From the NCBI GenBank assembly GCA_033675545.1, contig JAWDGP010005015.1:1-64000 (forward strand): a stretch of 64,000 nucleotides of DNA. The letters run 5' to 3'. Under the pieces are notes generated by a model that made no database searches, was not told the origin of the DNA, and saw only the letters and a program-made list of their open reading frames with translations. The position numbers were made by a program, and so were the translations under genes. Source of the DNA: Elysia crispata (taxonomy: Eukaryota > Mollusca > Gastropoda > Plakobranchidae). This document shows positions 1-10,486 of this stretch, in pieces; within the stretch, counting starts at the first letter, position 1; the number at the start of each line of letters is the position of its first letter.

Positions 1-575
1 TTTTTATGAGCTGACTTCTCCATCAACCTGCATTGCTGCTGTTTGTTCTCAGTATAATTATGTTTTTGATCACTCGTAGATCTTTTCCAGCTATCTTCAA
101 GTGTGTTAGTTGTGTGAATATATCAACATGTACACTATCAAATGCCTTTGTGTAGTCAATGAAGCACAGGTATGCCTCTTTTTGTACTTCCATAGCTCTT
201 TCAATAATGGTTCAAGAGTAAGGATTGGACTTGTACCTTTTCCCTCCTCAATGTTCCTCTGCTAGTTCTGGTTTGATTTTGTTTCCGACTTGCATCATGA
301 TGATTCTTAAAAGTATTTTGATAATATCACTCAGAAAACTATTCATTATATGCTATTCACACTCTGTTATCCCTGGTTTCTTTTGGCAGTGCTATAAATA
401 TGGATTTGGAAATGTTTGGTGGAATCTGACCTGTGTCATAGATTTTGCTGAGTAATGTAGTGATCGTATCAATTCCTTAGTCTTCATGTGCCTCGAAAAG
501 TTCCACTCACATACTGCCTGAGCCTGTTGATTTGCCTAATTTCATATTTCTTATTGCTGCCCGCATCTCATAACA
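1..575 (-). mobile_element. RTE-like LINE reverse-transcriptase fragment, copy 1
   Basis: Read on the minus strand, this stretch encodes broken pieces of a non-LTR reverse transcriptase. Visible segments correspond to the fingers/palm region, with words such as IFMALPKKPGATECEL and a following block near the start of the window about TKAFD and family phrases on calling in a stretch of DNA to be primed at a nick. It is disrupted by stops and frame changes. The element continues beyond the left edge of the window. The same fragment recurs at 8130-9040, in the same relation to a coiled-coil receptor exon, so the two are products of a local duplication and not independent insertions. The RTE assignment rests on recalled similarity to invertebrate endonuclease/reverse transcriptases; the family name is an inference. 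Confidence 0.7.
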
Positions 576-994
576 AATGCAAAAAAAACAAAGAATATGC
601 GCACAAGATGTTTTTTATTAAACAATTTGGCTTGCTTTTTTTCTTTCTTTTTTTTTTTTTTGTAAAACATGGCATCAAAAAGTTTTGGTCAACATCAAAT
701 TATAGCATAATTGCAGATAATCATAAAAGAAACTATAAAAGATATGGACTTTTTGGTTCTTACATTTTACTATTCTGATTTAGGTCTGTAATATGTGTAA
801 AAATTTTGGTCCACATTTTTTCTTTGAAGGTGTTTGCATTGTAGCAAATATTTGCAATGTTTCAGTAAGTATGGTCGGCACTCCATGTGGGTGTTCACCT
901 TTAATCTGTGTTTCAGACAAATCCAATTTTTTTAAAATAACTTTTTACCAATAAGATGCCAAACAAGTTTATTACCTTCCCTAGAATTTTAAAT

Positions 995-995
<1 letters not shown>

Positions 996-1029
<34 letters not shown>
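996..1029. repeat. (TA)n microsatellite
   Basis: An uninterrupted run of about 34 bases of alternating T and A. It is absent from the paralogous position near 10,818 and so expanded after the duplication. Confidence 0.95.
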
Positions 1030-1031
<2 letters not shown>

Positions 1032-1623
1032 TAAAAAGTTATATATATGTTTTCTTTGGTAGGAACTGAAGTAAGCGACAAAGATATTATTTAGTCATCA
1101 CACCCCTTACAAAAGAAGCTTTCTAAAGGTGTTTTACTAGGTGCCCTTGCAAATTTGATCTGGAAAATTTATTCTTTGTCACAAATGACCAGCAAAATCC
1201 ATGAACATCTAAAACGGAATGGATAAATGACAAGGATGGTATGCCTGATCATCATTGTTAGTTGCAAAGAAAATCCTCAGAAGGGGCAAATCATCTCAGT
1301 AAAAATAAAAACACAAAGATATGCTTCTCAGGCTTATTTCAGTGCTTTGCAAAATTCTTATTGTCTAAAGGAAGAGAGTAATAACTCCTAAAACTGTAGA
1401 TCAATAGCAAATGTACAGTTTCCCATCTTCCAGATATTTTGAATCCAAATCTCAATGTATATAGATACCCAAGATGTGTGTCTGTCTTGCCTGAAACCTA
1501 TGTCTTTCTATGACTTTTGGGGAATCTGCCCTTTTTTTTTTTTTTTTTTTGAAATGCTGCTATATCTGTAACAAGTATATCCGACATTTGCACAAAAAAA
1601 TTCCTTTCTTCTGACTACATTAG

Positions 1624-1758
1624 GAAATCCAGCAACATCCAAAGAAGGATGGCCAGATGGTAAAGAGTCTGGCTGCTTCCCTGATCAGTCGGGAGGAAGA
1701 GGAGAGGCACCAGAGGAATCTAAATGAGGATGAACAGCTCAAAAAGCAAATAGTTGAG
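1624..1758 (+). pseudogene. GABBR1: GABA-B receptor 1-like exon: C-terminal coiled coil (copy 1)
   Basis: A 135-nt open block (45 codons) is bounded by an acceptor (TACATTAG) and a donor (GAG/GTCAGT). It encodes a charged heptad-like segment including SREEEERHQRNLNEDEQLKKQ. This resembles the intracellular coiled coil of GABBR1 that pairs with the subunit-2 coiled coil (human pattern: EEE..RLLEKENRELEK). The coiled coil alone would be weak evidence. The identification rests on the other GABBR1-like exons on the same strand at 3754, 4456, 7331 and 7915, and on the second copy at 11394. The exon itself is intact. It lies at the 3' end of a duplicated, otherwise dead locus whose earlier exons lie left of the window or are lost, so I call it part of a pseudogene. 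Another coiled-coil protein is possible. Confidence 0.55.
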
Positions 1759-2024
1759 GTCAGTGTCAGACACAAGTTATGGTACAACCTTTAATAAAAC
1801 CGTACTTCTCTTCTCTTGTGCACTCCCAAGAAAGATTCCCAGGACAACAAGGAAGACATTTCACAAATCAGAGATATTCTGTGTTTCACTTTTTTAGATC
1901 ATAGAGCTAAGCAAGCAATTCACTTGACAGCCTTTGTAATCCTGTCCTAACCCTTATGGGGCTCAACAGAATCTGAAATTGAATTTGCATTGAAATTTTT
2001 ACCTGATAGAGGTTCAAGAATTTT

Positions 2025-3066
2025 AGTAACAGATTTAGGTATTCTTAGTGACAGAGGAGACTGTTCAAACAGCATAGAACTACGTAGGTTGGTATGCTAG
2101 GCTGAAAGTTGAAAAGTATTGAAACATTTATACTACATTAGGATAAATGTTTTTTCTGCTTAGGAAAGACAATGGAGAATGAGTTTATCCATCTGATTTG
2201 AAAAATGAGAGATAGAGAGGCTCTGTCCTGTTATTATTTCATATTAATCTTGCATGGTTTTGTCTAATGCTAAACAAGCTATTCATAAATTACTCTCATA
2301 GCTGTGAGTCATTAATTCTCTCAGATAATCCAAAGAAAAAGATGATTCAGGTTTATACCAGAACATTTTCTATCTCCTCCTCTCTTCCTCTGTATATAAA
2401 TCCTCCCTCTTCCACCCATACATTTTTCCTTCAGACTGCCCAGCAGTTCACTGAACGCCTGGATAGGATGCTCCACACACCTGTCACCAGTCTCATCACA
2501 TCACAGGCTACTGCAAGGCCCCTGTGGTCTATAATGTTGTTTGGATTATGGCCTTTGACTTCCCCATTGCAGCTGCCAAGTATGTGTGAAGAGGAAAAAA
2601 GTGCTTAGGTTTCCACTACAGAGAATGTTTGGCTTGTAGGAAAAACATACATCTTGTTTTGTTTTGTTTTACATAAGAGAATTCAAGATTGTGTCGCCAC
2701 TCTAAGATTATGAGTATAGCACTGTCATCTCTGACATCAACATCACCAATGTCATCTTCTTTTACCTTTTCTTTATCATGATCATGGAATTTACATGAAT
2801 TCTATTTTATCTCTCCTATAGTGTCACTAAAAAATGTCTTTCTCTAGGATTGAAACTCAATTATTTTTCTTGATAGAGACCCTACTTTAGCATTATCTGC
2901 CCAAAATATATTTACCGACATCAGGTAGGCGATACCTTAAATTTTCTACAAATTGCAATAATTTTTCAAGCCAAGGTGTAAAGGCTATACAAGCCGTGAT
3001 GTACTGTACAGACAGAATTAAAACATTAAAGAATACTTTACTTATCTCTTCAGTATAACCATCTTA
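2025..3066. repeat. Segmental duplication D2, left copy (paralogue of about 4088-5050)
   Basis: About 1.04 kb repeats at 4088-5050 in the same orientation, including a ligand-domain exon and its flanking introns. Shared landmarks include 'aggctgaaagttgaaaagt', 'ttcactga.cgcctggatag' and 'cagtataacca'. Similarity ends at about 3066 / 5050. Confidence 0.85.
2435..2579 (+). pseudogene. GABBR1: GABA-B receptor 1-like exon: ligand-binding domain piece (duplicate)
   Basis: A 145-nt block lies between a pyrimidine-rich acceptor (TTTTTCCTTCAG) and a GTATGT donor. It starts TAQQFTERLDRML, matching the TSQEFVEKL segment of the GABBR1 Venus-flytrap domain. In a shifted frame it continues KAPVVYNVVWIMAF, corresponding to EAPLAYDAIWALAL. 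The frame changes near 2507, within CAG-GC-TAC, and the same defect is present in the paralogue at 4456. Together the two frames give the expected order of the domain. It is a duplicate placed downstream of a coiled-coil exon, so its position is not collinear with the receptor, and it cannot be read through without the frame change. Confidence 0.7.
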
Positions 3067-3753
3067 CTAGTATTGGCAAGCCACTGCTAAGGAAACACAT
3101 GAAGGACCATATATTGGAAACGTGTTTCATTTTGTGTGATCATAAAGCACTAAATCACAGAAACTTATAATCTTTTTTCCTACTTTGGTTTGTATCTGGG
3201 TGTGCATCCCTTATTAACAATCATAGCATGCTATGCAGATAATACAGATGGCCATTTATAACCTCTATGTGCATTTTTTTTTTCTCTTTTCTGAGACACA
3301 GACATCACTATGATATTTCGACAATTGTGAAGATGGTGTGTGAAGGCTAAAAGTCCATACTGTATTAATCACACTTGGAGTCCAACTCCACTTCACTCAA
3401 TTGAATGAGTTATTTTATATCCCACTATAACCTTCACATTCACCGCATTATATGTACTGCAGAAGTTATCTCAGAACACTAAATCTGGTATTTGTAGAGC
3501 GTTTTCCTTCAGATCTGAAAGGAATTTCCCCCTAGTAGCGCTACTATAGTGGATGAGTTTGGGGTCTTACCTTTTATGCTATGCCCTGTCTGAAGGTGAT
3601 CAATTGGTTGGGCAGAACAGACAAAAAGCTTTCCAATTGTAAAAGAGCTTTACCATTCAATCAATGTATCAGTCATTATATTAACCAAATGAAACATCAC
3701 TCTGTCAAGGATGTCACTGTATCATTGTATCCTTACTCATTTAATCTTCTTAG
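3067..3753. other. Unique intron-like sequence, nothing recognised
   Basis: AT-rich sequence separates the D2 left copy from the next receptor exon. A 99-codon open frame at 3581-3880 overlaps that exon in the wrong frame and has no recognisable content. Confidence 0.5.
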
Positions 3754-3944
3754 ATGTGGAGGAGAAACTTTATGGAGAGAAGTATGTGTGGTTCAGCATT
3801 GGTTGGTACCTGGACAACTGGTAAAAGGTGAAGGACAATTGCCACATATGCACTGTGGAGCAGCTATAGGAGGCCCTTGAGGGACACTTCACCACATAGT
3901 CTGTCATACTGTAGCACAAGCCAAGCATGACAGAAGTTGGGACG
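3754..3944 (+). pseudogene. GABBR1: GABA-B receptor 1-like exon: ligand-binding domain with GWY motif, four stops
   Basis: This 191-nt exon has an acceptor (TCTTCTTAG) and a donor (ACG/GTATGT). Its frame gives [18 protein letters not shown], then LDNW, then CTVEQL and EALEGHFTT. This follows the GABBR1 order (FGKKYVWFLIGWYADNW ... CTVDEM ... EAVEGHITT) closely and is the clearest receptor match here. The tyrosine of GWY corresponds, from memory, to an agonist-contact residue in vertebrate subunit 1. In-frame stops lie at 3822 (TAA), 3867, 3897 and 3912 (TAG). The exon ends in phase 0, matching the start of the exon at 4456. GABBR2 fits less well because it lacks this WFLIGWYADNW pattern. The exon is clearly inactivated. 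Confidence 0.88.
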
Positions 3945-4087
3945 GTATGTAGAGAGGAGAAGGTGGAATTTTGGAAGATTGATTTTAGGCAATGTGTCTA
4001 CTTCAGGTCTGTTAGATAATCTTTAGATATATATTTTTTCAGAGTTCAGTTTTGAAGGTCCTTCCAGTCCCTTAAGTTTTGTAAGTA

Positions 4088-5050
4088 TTTTAGGAACAGA
4101 TTTAGGCATGCTAAGTGAAAGAGGAAACTATTCAAACAGCATAAAAACATGCAAGTGGGCATTCTAGGCTGAAAGTTGAAAAGTGTTGGAACCATTATAC
4201 TCCATAAGGATAAATATTTTTTTTATGCTTAGGAAAGACAATGGGGCATAAGTTTATCCATCTCATTTGAAAAACGGAAAAGAGACTCTTTCCTGCTATT
4301 GTTTTATATTATTCTTACATGGTTTTGTCTCATAAAACACACTGTTCATAAATCACCGTCAGATCTGTTAGCTATATACCCAAACATTTCCTTCCTCCTC
4401 CTCTCCTCCTCTCTATGTAAACCCTCCCTATTTCCACCCATATTTTTCTCTTCAGACTGCCCAGCAGTTCACTGAGCGCCTGGATAGGATGCTCAGCAGG
4501 CCTGACACCAGTCTCATCACATCACAGGGTACCCCAAGGCCCCCGTGGCCCAAGATGCTGTCTGGACTATGGCTGTTGCCCTCTACAGATTATCTGCCAA
4601 GTATGTATGAAGAAGAAAAGGTACTTAGGTGTTCAATGCAGAGAAAGCATCGCTTGTAAAAAAAAGTGTATATTTATTTTTTATATAAGGGAATTCAAGA
4701 TTATATTGCCACTCTAATGATAATCAGTATTGCACTGTCATCGACAGCATCAAACTCAACAATGTCTTCTTCTTCCTTTTCTTTATCATGATCATGAAAG
4801 TTACATGAATTATATCAAATCTCTCCGAAAGTGTCACCACTCAATTATTTTTCTTTATAGAAATCTTATTTTTGCATTATCTTCCCATAAAATATCTGCC
4901 ATACTTCAGCTAGCCAATACATTAAATTTTCTATAAATTGCAAGAACTTTTCAAATCAAAGTGTAAAGGCTATACAATCCATGTTGTGCTGTACATAGAC
5001 AGATTAAAACATTATAGAACATTTAACTTATCGGCTCAGTATAACCATTT
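4088..5050. repeat. Segmental duplication D2, right copy
   Basis: Paralogue of 2025-3066 in direct orientation, about 2.05 kb away. It contains the second copy of the ligand-domain exon in its collinear position after the GWY exon, so this is likely the parental copy. Confidence 0.85.
4456..4600 (+). pseudogene. GABBR1: GABA-B receptor 1-like exon: ligand-binding domain piece
   Basis: This 145-nt block has an acceptor (CTCTTCAG) and a GTATGT donor. It opens TAQQFTERLDRMLSRPDTSL and, after a one-base frame change near 4528, continues YPKAPVAQDAVWTMAVAL. This matches GABBR1 TSQEFVEKL ... GFQEAPLAYDAIWALALAL. It follows the GWY exon by 511 bp with compatible phase 0, so the two are collinear exons of one gene. 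The frame change is shared exactly with the duplicate at 2435. A one-base loss in the ancestor is the simplest explanation. Confidence 0.85.
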
Positions 5051-6041
5051 TATTTGTCAATGCTCAAAATACTTCAGAAGCTTTGTCTTGAAAGTATGTA
5101 ATTCAATATTGTAACCTAAAGTAATTAGCACACAAAAGGAGAAATAAAGCATGGATCTGATGACAGAAGATATCTTTAAAAAAAAGAAAGATATATTCTA
5201 CACACAAATGAAACTCTAAAATTTTAAATTTCAACATAAGAATTTTTTAGGGATGTTTCAAAATCGTATAACTATATGATGTTGTTATTTATGACATTTA
5301 CACTTAAATCTCACAAGGATGATTTCTTACAATACTCAAATTAAAAAGGTTTTAAATAATTTAAGGAAATAAAATTAAATAGCCCACAATGATGCTCACC
5401 TAAACAACAAATCTGCTATGGAGTGATTCTAACACAAGCAACCATGATTATGTTGTATTATACATTTTATAAGGTACTTTTAACCAGAGTTCAAAGTTTA
5501 AAACTCAAGGAACAGAGTCACAGTTCCTGGTTAAAAAAAGGAAAATGTACTGACAAAAGAAACTTTACATAACATTGGGGAACACACATTTTTCTGCATG
5601 AGATCTGAAAGTTGATCGTTAAAGATTTTAAGCCGCTGTTTCTGAAAATGTCATCCATATTTTTATATCAGGTCAAGTTTTTATGCTATCTTGAATTTTA
5701 AATTGTTTAGATGACTCCGGTAAAATTTAAGGGGGAAGTAATTATATAAAAAATATTTCCAATCGAAGTAACAAACTGTAGGTTAATTTTAAAAGAAAAA
5801 GTCTAATTATAAAATGTATGGTATGTTTAAGGTTCAAAATGAAAAAAAAATATATACGTTGTTAAATTTAAATATTTCAGCTTAAGAATTAAGTATATAT
5901 AAGTTGAAAGATCAAATGAATAATATATACATTTAAATGTAACATTTGAGGAAAGAAAACGTACTTTTATTGTCATTTTTTTTAATAAAGTGGTTTCCTT
6001 CATGTGTGTAGTCATTTCACCCTGTCTGTTCCAGTGCTACT
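5051..6041. other. AT-rich intergenic or intronic sequence, nothing recognised
   Basis: About 1 kb of AT-rich sequence with short A and T runs. I see no exon, no tRNA-like fold and no long repeat. Small open frames here have no recognisable composition. Confidence 0.5.
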
Positions 6042-6905
6042 GTGTTCATTGTATATTGTGTATCATCATTCCATTCAAAATGTTTAGCAAATGTAGTCGC
6101 AGTTTTGGAACTTCTTAAAAACAGCGAGCATGAATTGATCATCTGTGTTGACCTGAAAATGGTCAATTTCTTGCTAGGTCAACAAGTGGCTTTACAAAAT
6201 ATAGTAAAAAAAAAAAAAAATATTCTTGTTTCATCTGCCTGTGGGACAGCAGAGCCAAAGAGAGACACTGGGAACAAAACTTGAAAAAGACTGGCCTGTA
6301 AGAAAACACCTGACAGTTGGTGAGAAGAACATCATCAATGAATCTCTCATCAACCGCCGGAAGATTATTCCCGCCTCTGCACATTAAACTGGGCCTTATG
6401 AAGCATTTTGTAAAAGCTCTCGATACTGATGGCAATTGCTTTAAGTACTTGTGTGAGTCATTCCCAGCACTTTCTTATGAGAAAATAAAAGCAGATGATC
6501 CACAGATTAGATAACTTATGAAGGACAACGCTTTCCCCACTTCAATGATTGAAACTGAAAGACAAGCAAGGTTGTCCTTCGTTTCTGTAGTTGAGAACTT
6601 TTGAGGTAACACTAAATCTGATGACTATAGAAACATAGTTGAAACAATGTTGGAGAACTATCACAAACTCGGCTGCAACATGAGTATAAAAGTGCACTTT
6701 CTTAACAGTGATTTAGAGCAATTTCCTGACAATTTAGGAGCAGGCCGAGCGTTTTCATCAAGATATTAAAGTTATGGAAGAGAGATACCAAAAACGATGG
6801 GATATCCACATGATGGCAGACTATTGCATGAGTATTCAACGAAAATGCTTTGGAAAAGCCCATTCCAGAAGATCGATCAAACGAAAGTTTGGTCCAGAGT
6901 TAAGT
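6042..6905 (+). pseudogene. Transposon-associated protein relic (ICVDLKMVNFLLGQ family)
   Basis: Three frames together retain the order of a multicopy protein family often left 'uncharacterized' in invertebrate genomes. The words are ELIICVDLKMVNFLLGQQ, then CFICLWDSRA, PPLHIKLGLMKHFVKALD, SVVENF, LGCNMSIKVHFLNSDLEQFP, and near the end VMEERYQKRWDIHMMADYC. The frame shifts near 6175, within an A13 tract at 6208, near 6290 and near 6745. Stops interrupt it at about 6602 (TGA where the family usually has Leu) and at 6512. It is a dead copy of a repetitive element that landed between two receptor exons. I recognise the family but cannot name the transposon superfamily with confidence. Confidence 0.75.
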
Positions 6906-7330
6906 CACTCAGAATATAACTTTTGCACCAAATTCTTCAAATTGAATAATAATTTATTATTCAAATCATGACTTTAAAAATACAAGTATCTTTCTTTTCA
7001 TCTATTCTAATATTGTATAATGGCTATGCATATATTTTTGGTGAACTTTCAATTGTTCTTGTTCTGATTTTAATGTTATTACATATATATATAGAAAGTC
7101 AATATATGGCAAAAAATAGTTCAGCCCATTGCAAAAAAAGTTGACCTGATAGAAAAAAAAACCGATGCCATTTTTGGAATCAGTGACCCCAAATTACCAT
7201 AAAACAGGTCTCAAATCCAATGCAGAAAACCGAATTTAATTTTTTCCCCCCAGTGTAATTTTTAGTTTGCTAGACTTGAAAGAAAACATAAAATAATAAT
7301 GACACCTATTTGTTTTTTCAATTAAACCAG

Positions 7331-7496
7331 ACTGGAGAAAGAGGGATGAAGCTTGAAGACTTTAAAGAGATAACCAATCCCATTTAATGCACTATAAATT
7401 CTACAAAACGGCTGGGAATATGCATAATGAGGCTTTTAGAGCTAAAGGAGACAACATCACATGGACTCAGGTGGAATAATTCACCGGTAAGTCCAG
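7331..7496 (+). pseudogene. GABBR1: GABA-B receptor 1-like exon: LEDF segment and second lobe
   Basis: A 166-nt block has an acceptor (TTAAACCAG) and a consensus donor (CCG/GTAAGT). The first frame reads TGERGMKLEDFKEITNPI and ends in TAA at 7385. A frame shifted by two bases continues to DNITWTQVE with a further stop before FTG. GABBR1 has RSGVRLEDFNYNNQT ... MAWTLIEQLQGG at this point. The glutamate of LEDF corresponds, from memory, to an agonist-contact residue of subunit 1. It follows the exon at 4456 in receptor order, separated by the transposon relic. Phases at this junction are not perfectly compatible, which fits indel decay. Confidence 0.72.
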
Positions 7497-7914
7497 TTGT
7501 ACTTTTGTTTTGTTTTTTTGCAGAGATTTGGTATTTGTATACTTAGTGCTAGTATGTGGCACAAATTAATTATATTTTCAAGAAAAACACATGGTCAACA
7601 TAATATTAAAGGTATGAGATAAGATAGGTTGAAAATTTGAAAATATTTATATGTCTACGTATAGTATGGAGATCTTATACCTTATTGGTATGTCTTGATA
7701 TATGTGCATATTTAAATTTTTTAGACCTCCTTGCATGATCTTTGACTTTGCATTTGAAAGATCATTGAGCGCACTGTTTCAGTCAGTTTTACTTATTAGT
7801 TTAGAAAAAAAACTCCCTAATCTATTGCAGTTTCAAACTCAAATGATCTGTGCTGTACTGATCACAATACCTTCTAATAGACTCTATAAACATTATCTGT
7901 TTTCATAATCCCAG

Positions 7915-8062
7915 ACTCTGTCAACAACTTTCATCTGTGATTGGTTCATTGGGTCCAAGTGTGTCCTGCTCATCTTTGCATTTTTCTGGTCTATGAGACC
8001 CAGAGCGTGAGGCTTAAACAGGTTAATGGCTCCAGATTTTATGGCATTAGCATCTACAATGT
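7915..8062 (+). pseudogene. GABBR1: GABA-B receptor 1-like exon: TM5, third loop and start of TM6
   Basis: After an acceptor (ATCCCAG) the frame reads TFICDWFIGSKCVLLIFA. A one-base shift near 7980 leads into FLVYETQSVRLKQVNGSRF and GISIYNV. This parallels GABBR1 [34 protein letters not shown] and GMAIYNV, where YET argues for subunit 1 over the WET of subunit 2. The exons for TM1-TM4, expected between 7496 and 7915, are not found in the 420-bp gap and were probably deleted. The 3' end is uncertain. The frame stays open to 8127 but no longer resembles the receptor beyond IYNV. Confidence 0.75.
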
Positions 8063-8129
8063 TCCATTAACGGAGGGCACAAATGCTCAGTCTTTTTTTC
8101 TAGTTTTCTCCTACTTAAATCATAAATAA

Positions 8130-9040
8130 GCATCAGATTGCCAATATGCATTGAATCACTTGACATTGAAGTACCCAAGTATTTGAATTGATCCCATGCT
8201 TGAGTTTATTCCCTTTAATAAAGACATTGCTGTGACTGACCATCATTACGTCTATCTTTTTGCTTTTTGTTTCAATCCGTTTCTTTCTGCTTTCTTCTTC
8301 CAAGATGTCTAATTAATACAGTTTCAGCAGCGTATCTCACGTTGTGCACGTTGTACCCTCCTACTTCAATTCCTGGATATTTTTCTAGGTTTTAGATAAT
8401 AATTTCACAGTAAGGAGAGAAAAGGTCTGGGGAAAGCACACATCTTTGTGTGACACAACGCTTTGTTTTTTTTTTTAAATGAGCTGATTTCTCCATCAAC
8501 TCGCATTGCTGCTATCTGTTCCCAGTACATGTTTTAAATTGCTCTTAGATCTTTTCCATCTATCTTCAAATGCGTTTGTGTGATTATCTCACCGTGTCGT
8601 ATTTTGTCAAATGCCTCTGTGTAGTCAATAAAGCACAGATATACCTCTTTTTGTTCTTCCAGGGCTGGTTCAATCATAGTTCAAGAGTAAGGATTGGACT
8701 TGTACCTTTTCCCTCCTCACTGTTCCTCTGCTATTCCTGGTTTGGTTTTGTTTCGGACTCACATCATGATCATTCTTAGAAGTATGGTGGTGATACGACT
8801 CATAAAACTATTCATTATGTGCAATTCACACTCTGTTGCCCCTAGTTTCTTTTGGCAGTGCCATAAATATGGATTTGGGAATATTTGGTGGAATCTGACC
8901 TGAGTCATAGATTTTGTTGAGTAATGCTGTGATCGAATCAATTCTGTAGTCTTCAGGTGCCATAAAAGTTTCACTGATTTACTGCTAGGGCCTGTTGATT
9001 TGCCTAATCTCATCTTTCTTATTGCTGCCCGGATCTGACA
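8130..9040 (-). mobile_element. RTE-like LINE reverse-transcriptase fragment, copy 2
   Basis: On the minus strand the order from about 9013 down is: thumb-proximal start (GPSSKSVKLLWHL), then FMALPKK-like and KPGATECEL-like words, then an AFDKV-like block near 8610-8640, FSPYCEIII near 8400, PGIEVGGYNVHNVRYAAE near 8330-8390, and a C-terminal EVMVVS-like piece near 8240. The catalytic YADD box is YAAE (codons at 8323-8334), so the enzyme is dead. The 5' half with the endonuclease is absent. It is the paralogue of the fragment at 1-575 and lies in the intron before the coiled-coil receptor exon. Confidence 0.78.
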
Positions 9041-9103
9041 ACAAACGCAAAAAATAAAAATACATGCAAGATGTTTTTTTTACTAAATAATTTTTTTTTT
9101 AAA

Positions 9104-9108
9104 CATGC
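9104..9108. repeat. 5-bp target site duplication, left
   Basis: CATGC immediately precedes the TGT end of the LTR. The matching copy is at 10487-10491. The uninterrupted paralogue reads CATGGCATCAAAAAG at 668. Confidence 0.8.
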
Positions 9109-9775
9109 TGTAAAATACTCCTCTTGTGCTAATTTATCTTCTATCTTCTATCTATACATGTCCCCTCCATGTAAAAGATTAAACTCCCTCTCTAATGTAC
9201 TCACTATATTATAATTAATAGGGATATATAATTTTACTCTAATTTATAAAATTTGATTATAATTCCTTGCAAAGGACTCAAATTCTATAAAACAAATTAT
9301 TTTTACTTAAGATAAATTAATTACAATCCATAATAAATTTTCTTTTAACTATGTTACAAACATATATATATATATATATAGACTTATGTGACAAAATAAA
9401 AACCCAACAATATTTTTAGATTTCCAATATTTATTCTAATGAATTCCCCCCTTCTACATAATACAAAACAAAACAATAATCTTAATAAACTAAATAAATA
9501 TATCTATAAAACAAAATTATAAATTAAACTTACACTATTAATTCTTATATAAATTCTACCTTAGCAATTACATTTTTCTTTTTCTTTCCTTGTATTCCAC
9601 GTCTTGCTTCCAACTACCAGATCTTTGTTCACACACCAGTTCTTGTCCTCTCACACACACACACACACCAATCCTTGATTATTTAACACACACCAGTTCT
9701 TGTTGTAATAGTCCCTTTTCTTGACTTGTCTTTCTTTACACAAAATTGTCTTTTCAGGATATAATAGTTTCTCTT

Positions 9776-9778
<3 letters not shown>

Positions 9779-9822
<44 letters not shown>
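9779..9822. repeat. (TA)n microsatellite inside the solo LTR
   Basis: About 44 bases of alternating T and A. A shorter run lies at 9361-9379 and a CA run at 9652-9668. Confidence 0.95.
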
Positions 9823-9827
<5 letters not shown>

Positions 9828-10394
9828 CTCTTTTTATAACTCAGTTCATGAGTTCCGTTTTCTTTATGAGATATCAGAATAAGTATAAATTTTTTTCTTG
9901 CTCGTCACTTAGGACACAATTTCTTTCTTTTCTTTTATTGACGAAGCAACAAATTGTCCTTTCACTTTTGCCAATAATAATTTCATATGTTGAAACTTAG
10001 GAGATTTGATAATTTTATTTTGTTAATTTGTTTCTTTTTAGTTTCTTCTGTTCGGTGCTAAATTTTTAATATAATTTTTCCTGCAATAAAATAGGAAAAC
10101 AGTTTTTAATTTAGCATCAGCTATTCAATCATTAATTCATATCAACAAAATCAACAATATCATGATTTACTAGACATCATTTAACAAAACTTCTGAAAGT
10201 AAATTAATTATTTCTTTAAATCTCTAAATCTTCTTATTATTTTACTATTTACGTTAAAATTAATTAAAATCAAAATCTTGATCCAGATCTTATAATTTCT
10301 CACCTCTCCCGATTTAGTTTTACAGATGTAAAATCTCCTGTCTTTCTCAACAAAAATGCTATGTGCAAAGAGGGCGAGCCCTCGTGTTCGTCGT

Positions 10395-10403
10395 CTTTTA
10401 TAG
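10395..10403 (-). promoter_or_regulatory. TATA box of the solo LTR
   Basis: CTATAAAAG on the minus strand lies about 85 bp from the outer LTR end and is followed downstream by the GC-richest stretch of the element. Position and sequence fit an LTR core promoter; activity is unknown. Confidence 0.45.
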
Positions 10404-10486
10404 CTCCAAGGCTAAATCTAAGGCTAAGGCTAAGGCACATACATTCTCGCTTTTCATTCCCCCACTGCTTATGAACTTCACTCACA

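Larger units (their letters stand above)
1..2025. repeat. Segmental duplication D1, left copy (paralogue of about 8478-11845)
   Basis: The order LINE fragment, poly-T stretch, intron-like sequence, coiled-coil exon, intron is repeated at about 8478-11845 with high similarity by eye. Examples are the shared runs around 'tgccaaacaa', 'aaaagaagctttctaaagg' and 'gatggtatgcctgat'. This copy lacks the 1.38-kb LTR insertion of the right copy. It has its own (TA)n expansion at 996-1029, where the right copy has only a short GATATATG. Similarity stops near 2020-2025, where the sequence switches to the second duplicated block (D2). Confidence 0.85.
9109..10486 (-). mobile_element. Solo LTR, 1378 bp, TGT...ACA ends
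   Basis: The insertion begins TGTAAAATACTCC and ends TTCACTCACA, so it has TG...CA termini. It is flanked by CATGC on both sides. The paralogous sequence at 661-690 joins across without it, giving a natural empty site. No gag or pol coding is present, so it is a solo LTR left by recombination between two LTRs. On the minus strand a CTATAAAAG box at 10395-10403, followed by a GC-richer stretch, suggests transcription toward lower coordinates. A long (TA)n run (9779-9822), a CA run and GGCTAA repeats (10408-10438) lie inside. It postdates the D1 duplication or the empty site was lost, the first being simpler. Confidence 0.8.

Noticed and set aside
1624..1758. Coiled-coil exon as part of an unrelated cytoskeletal protein
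   Set aside because: Kept only as an alternative, because its paralogue at 11394 is collinear with clear GABA-B receptor exons.
3581..3880. 99-codon plus-strand open frame as a gene
   Set aside because: It overlaps the receptor exon in a different frame and its sequence has no similarity I recognise. The receptor frame explains the region.
10408..10438. GGCTAA repeats as telomere-like sequence
   Set aside because: Only four imperfect units inside the solo LTR.
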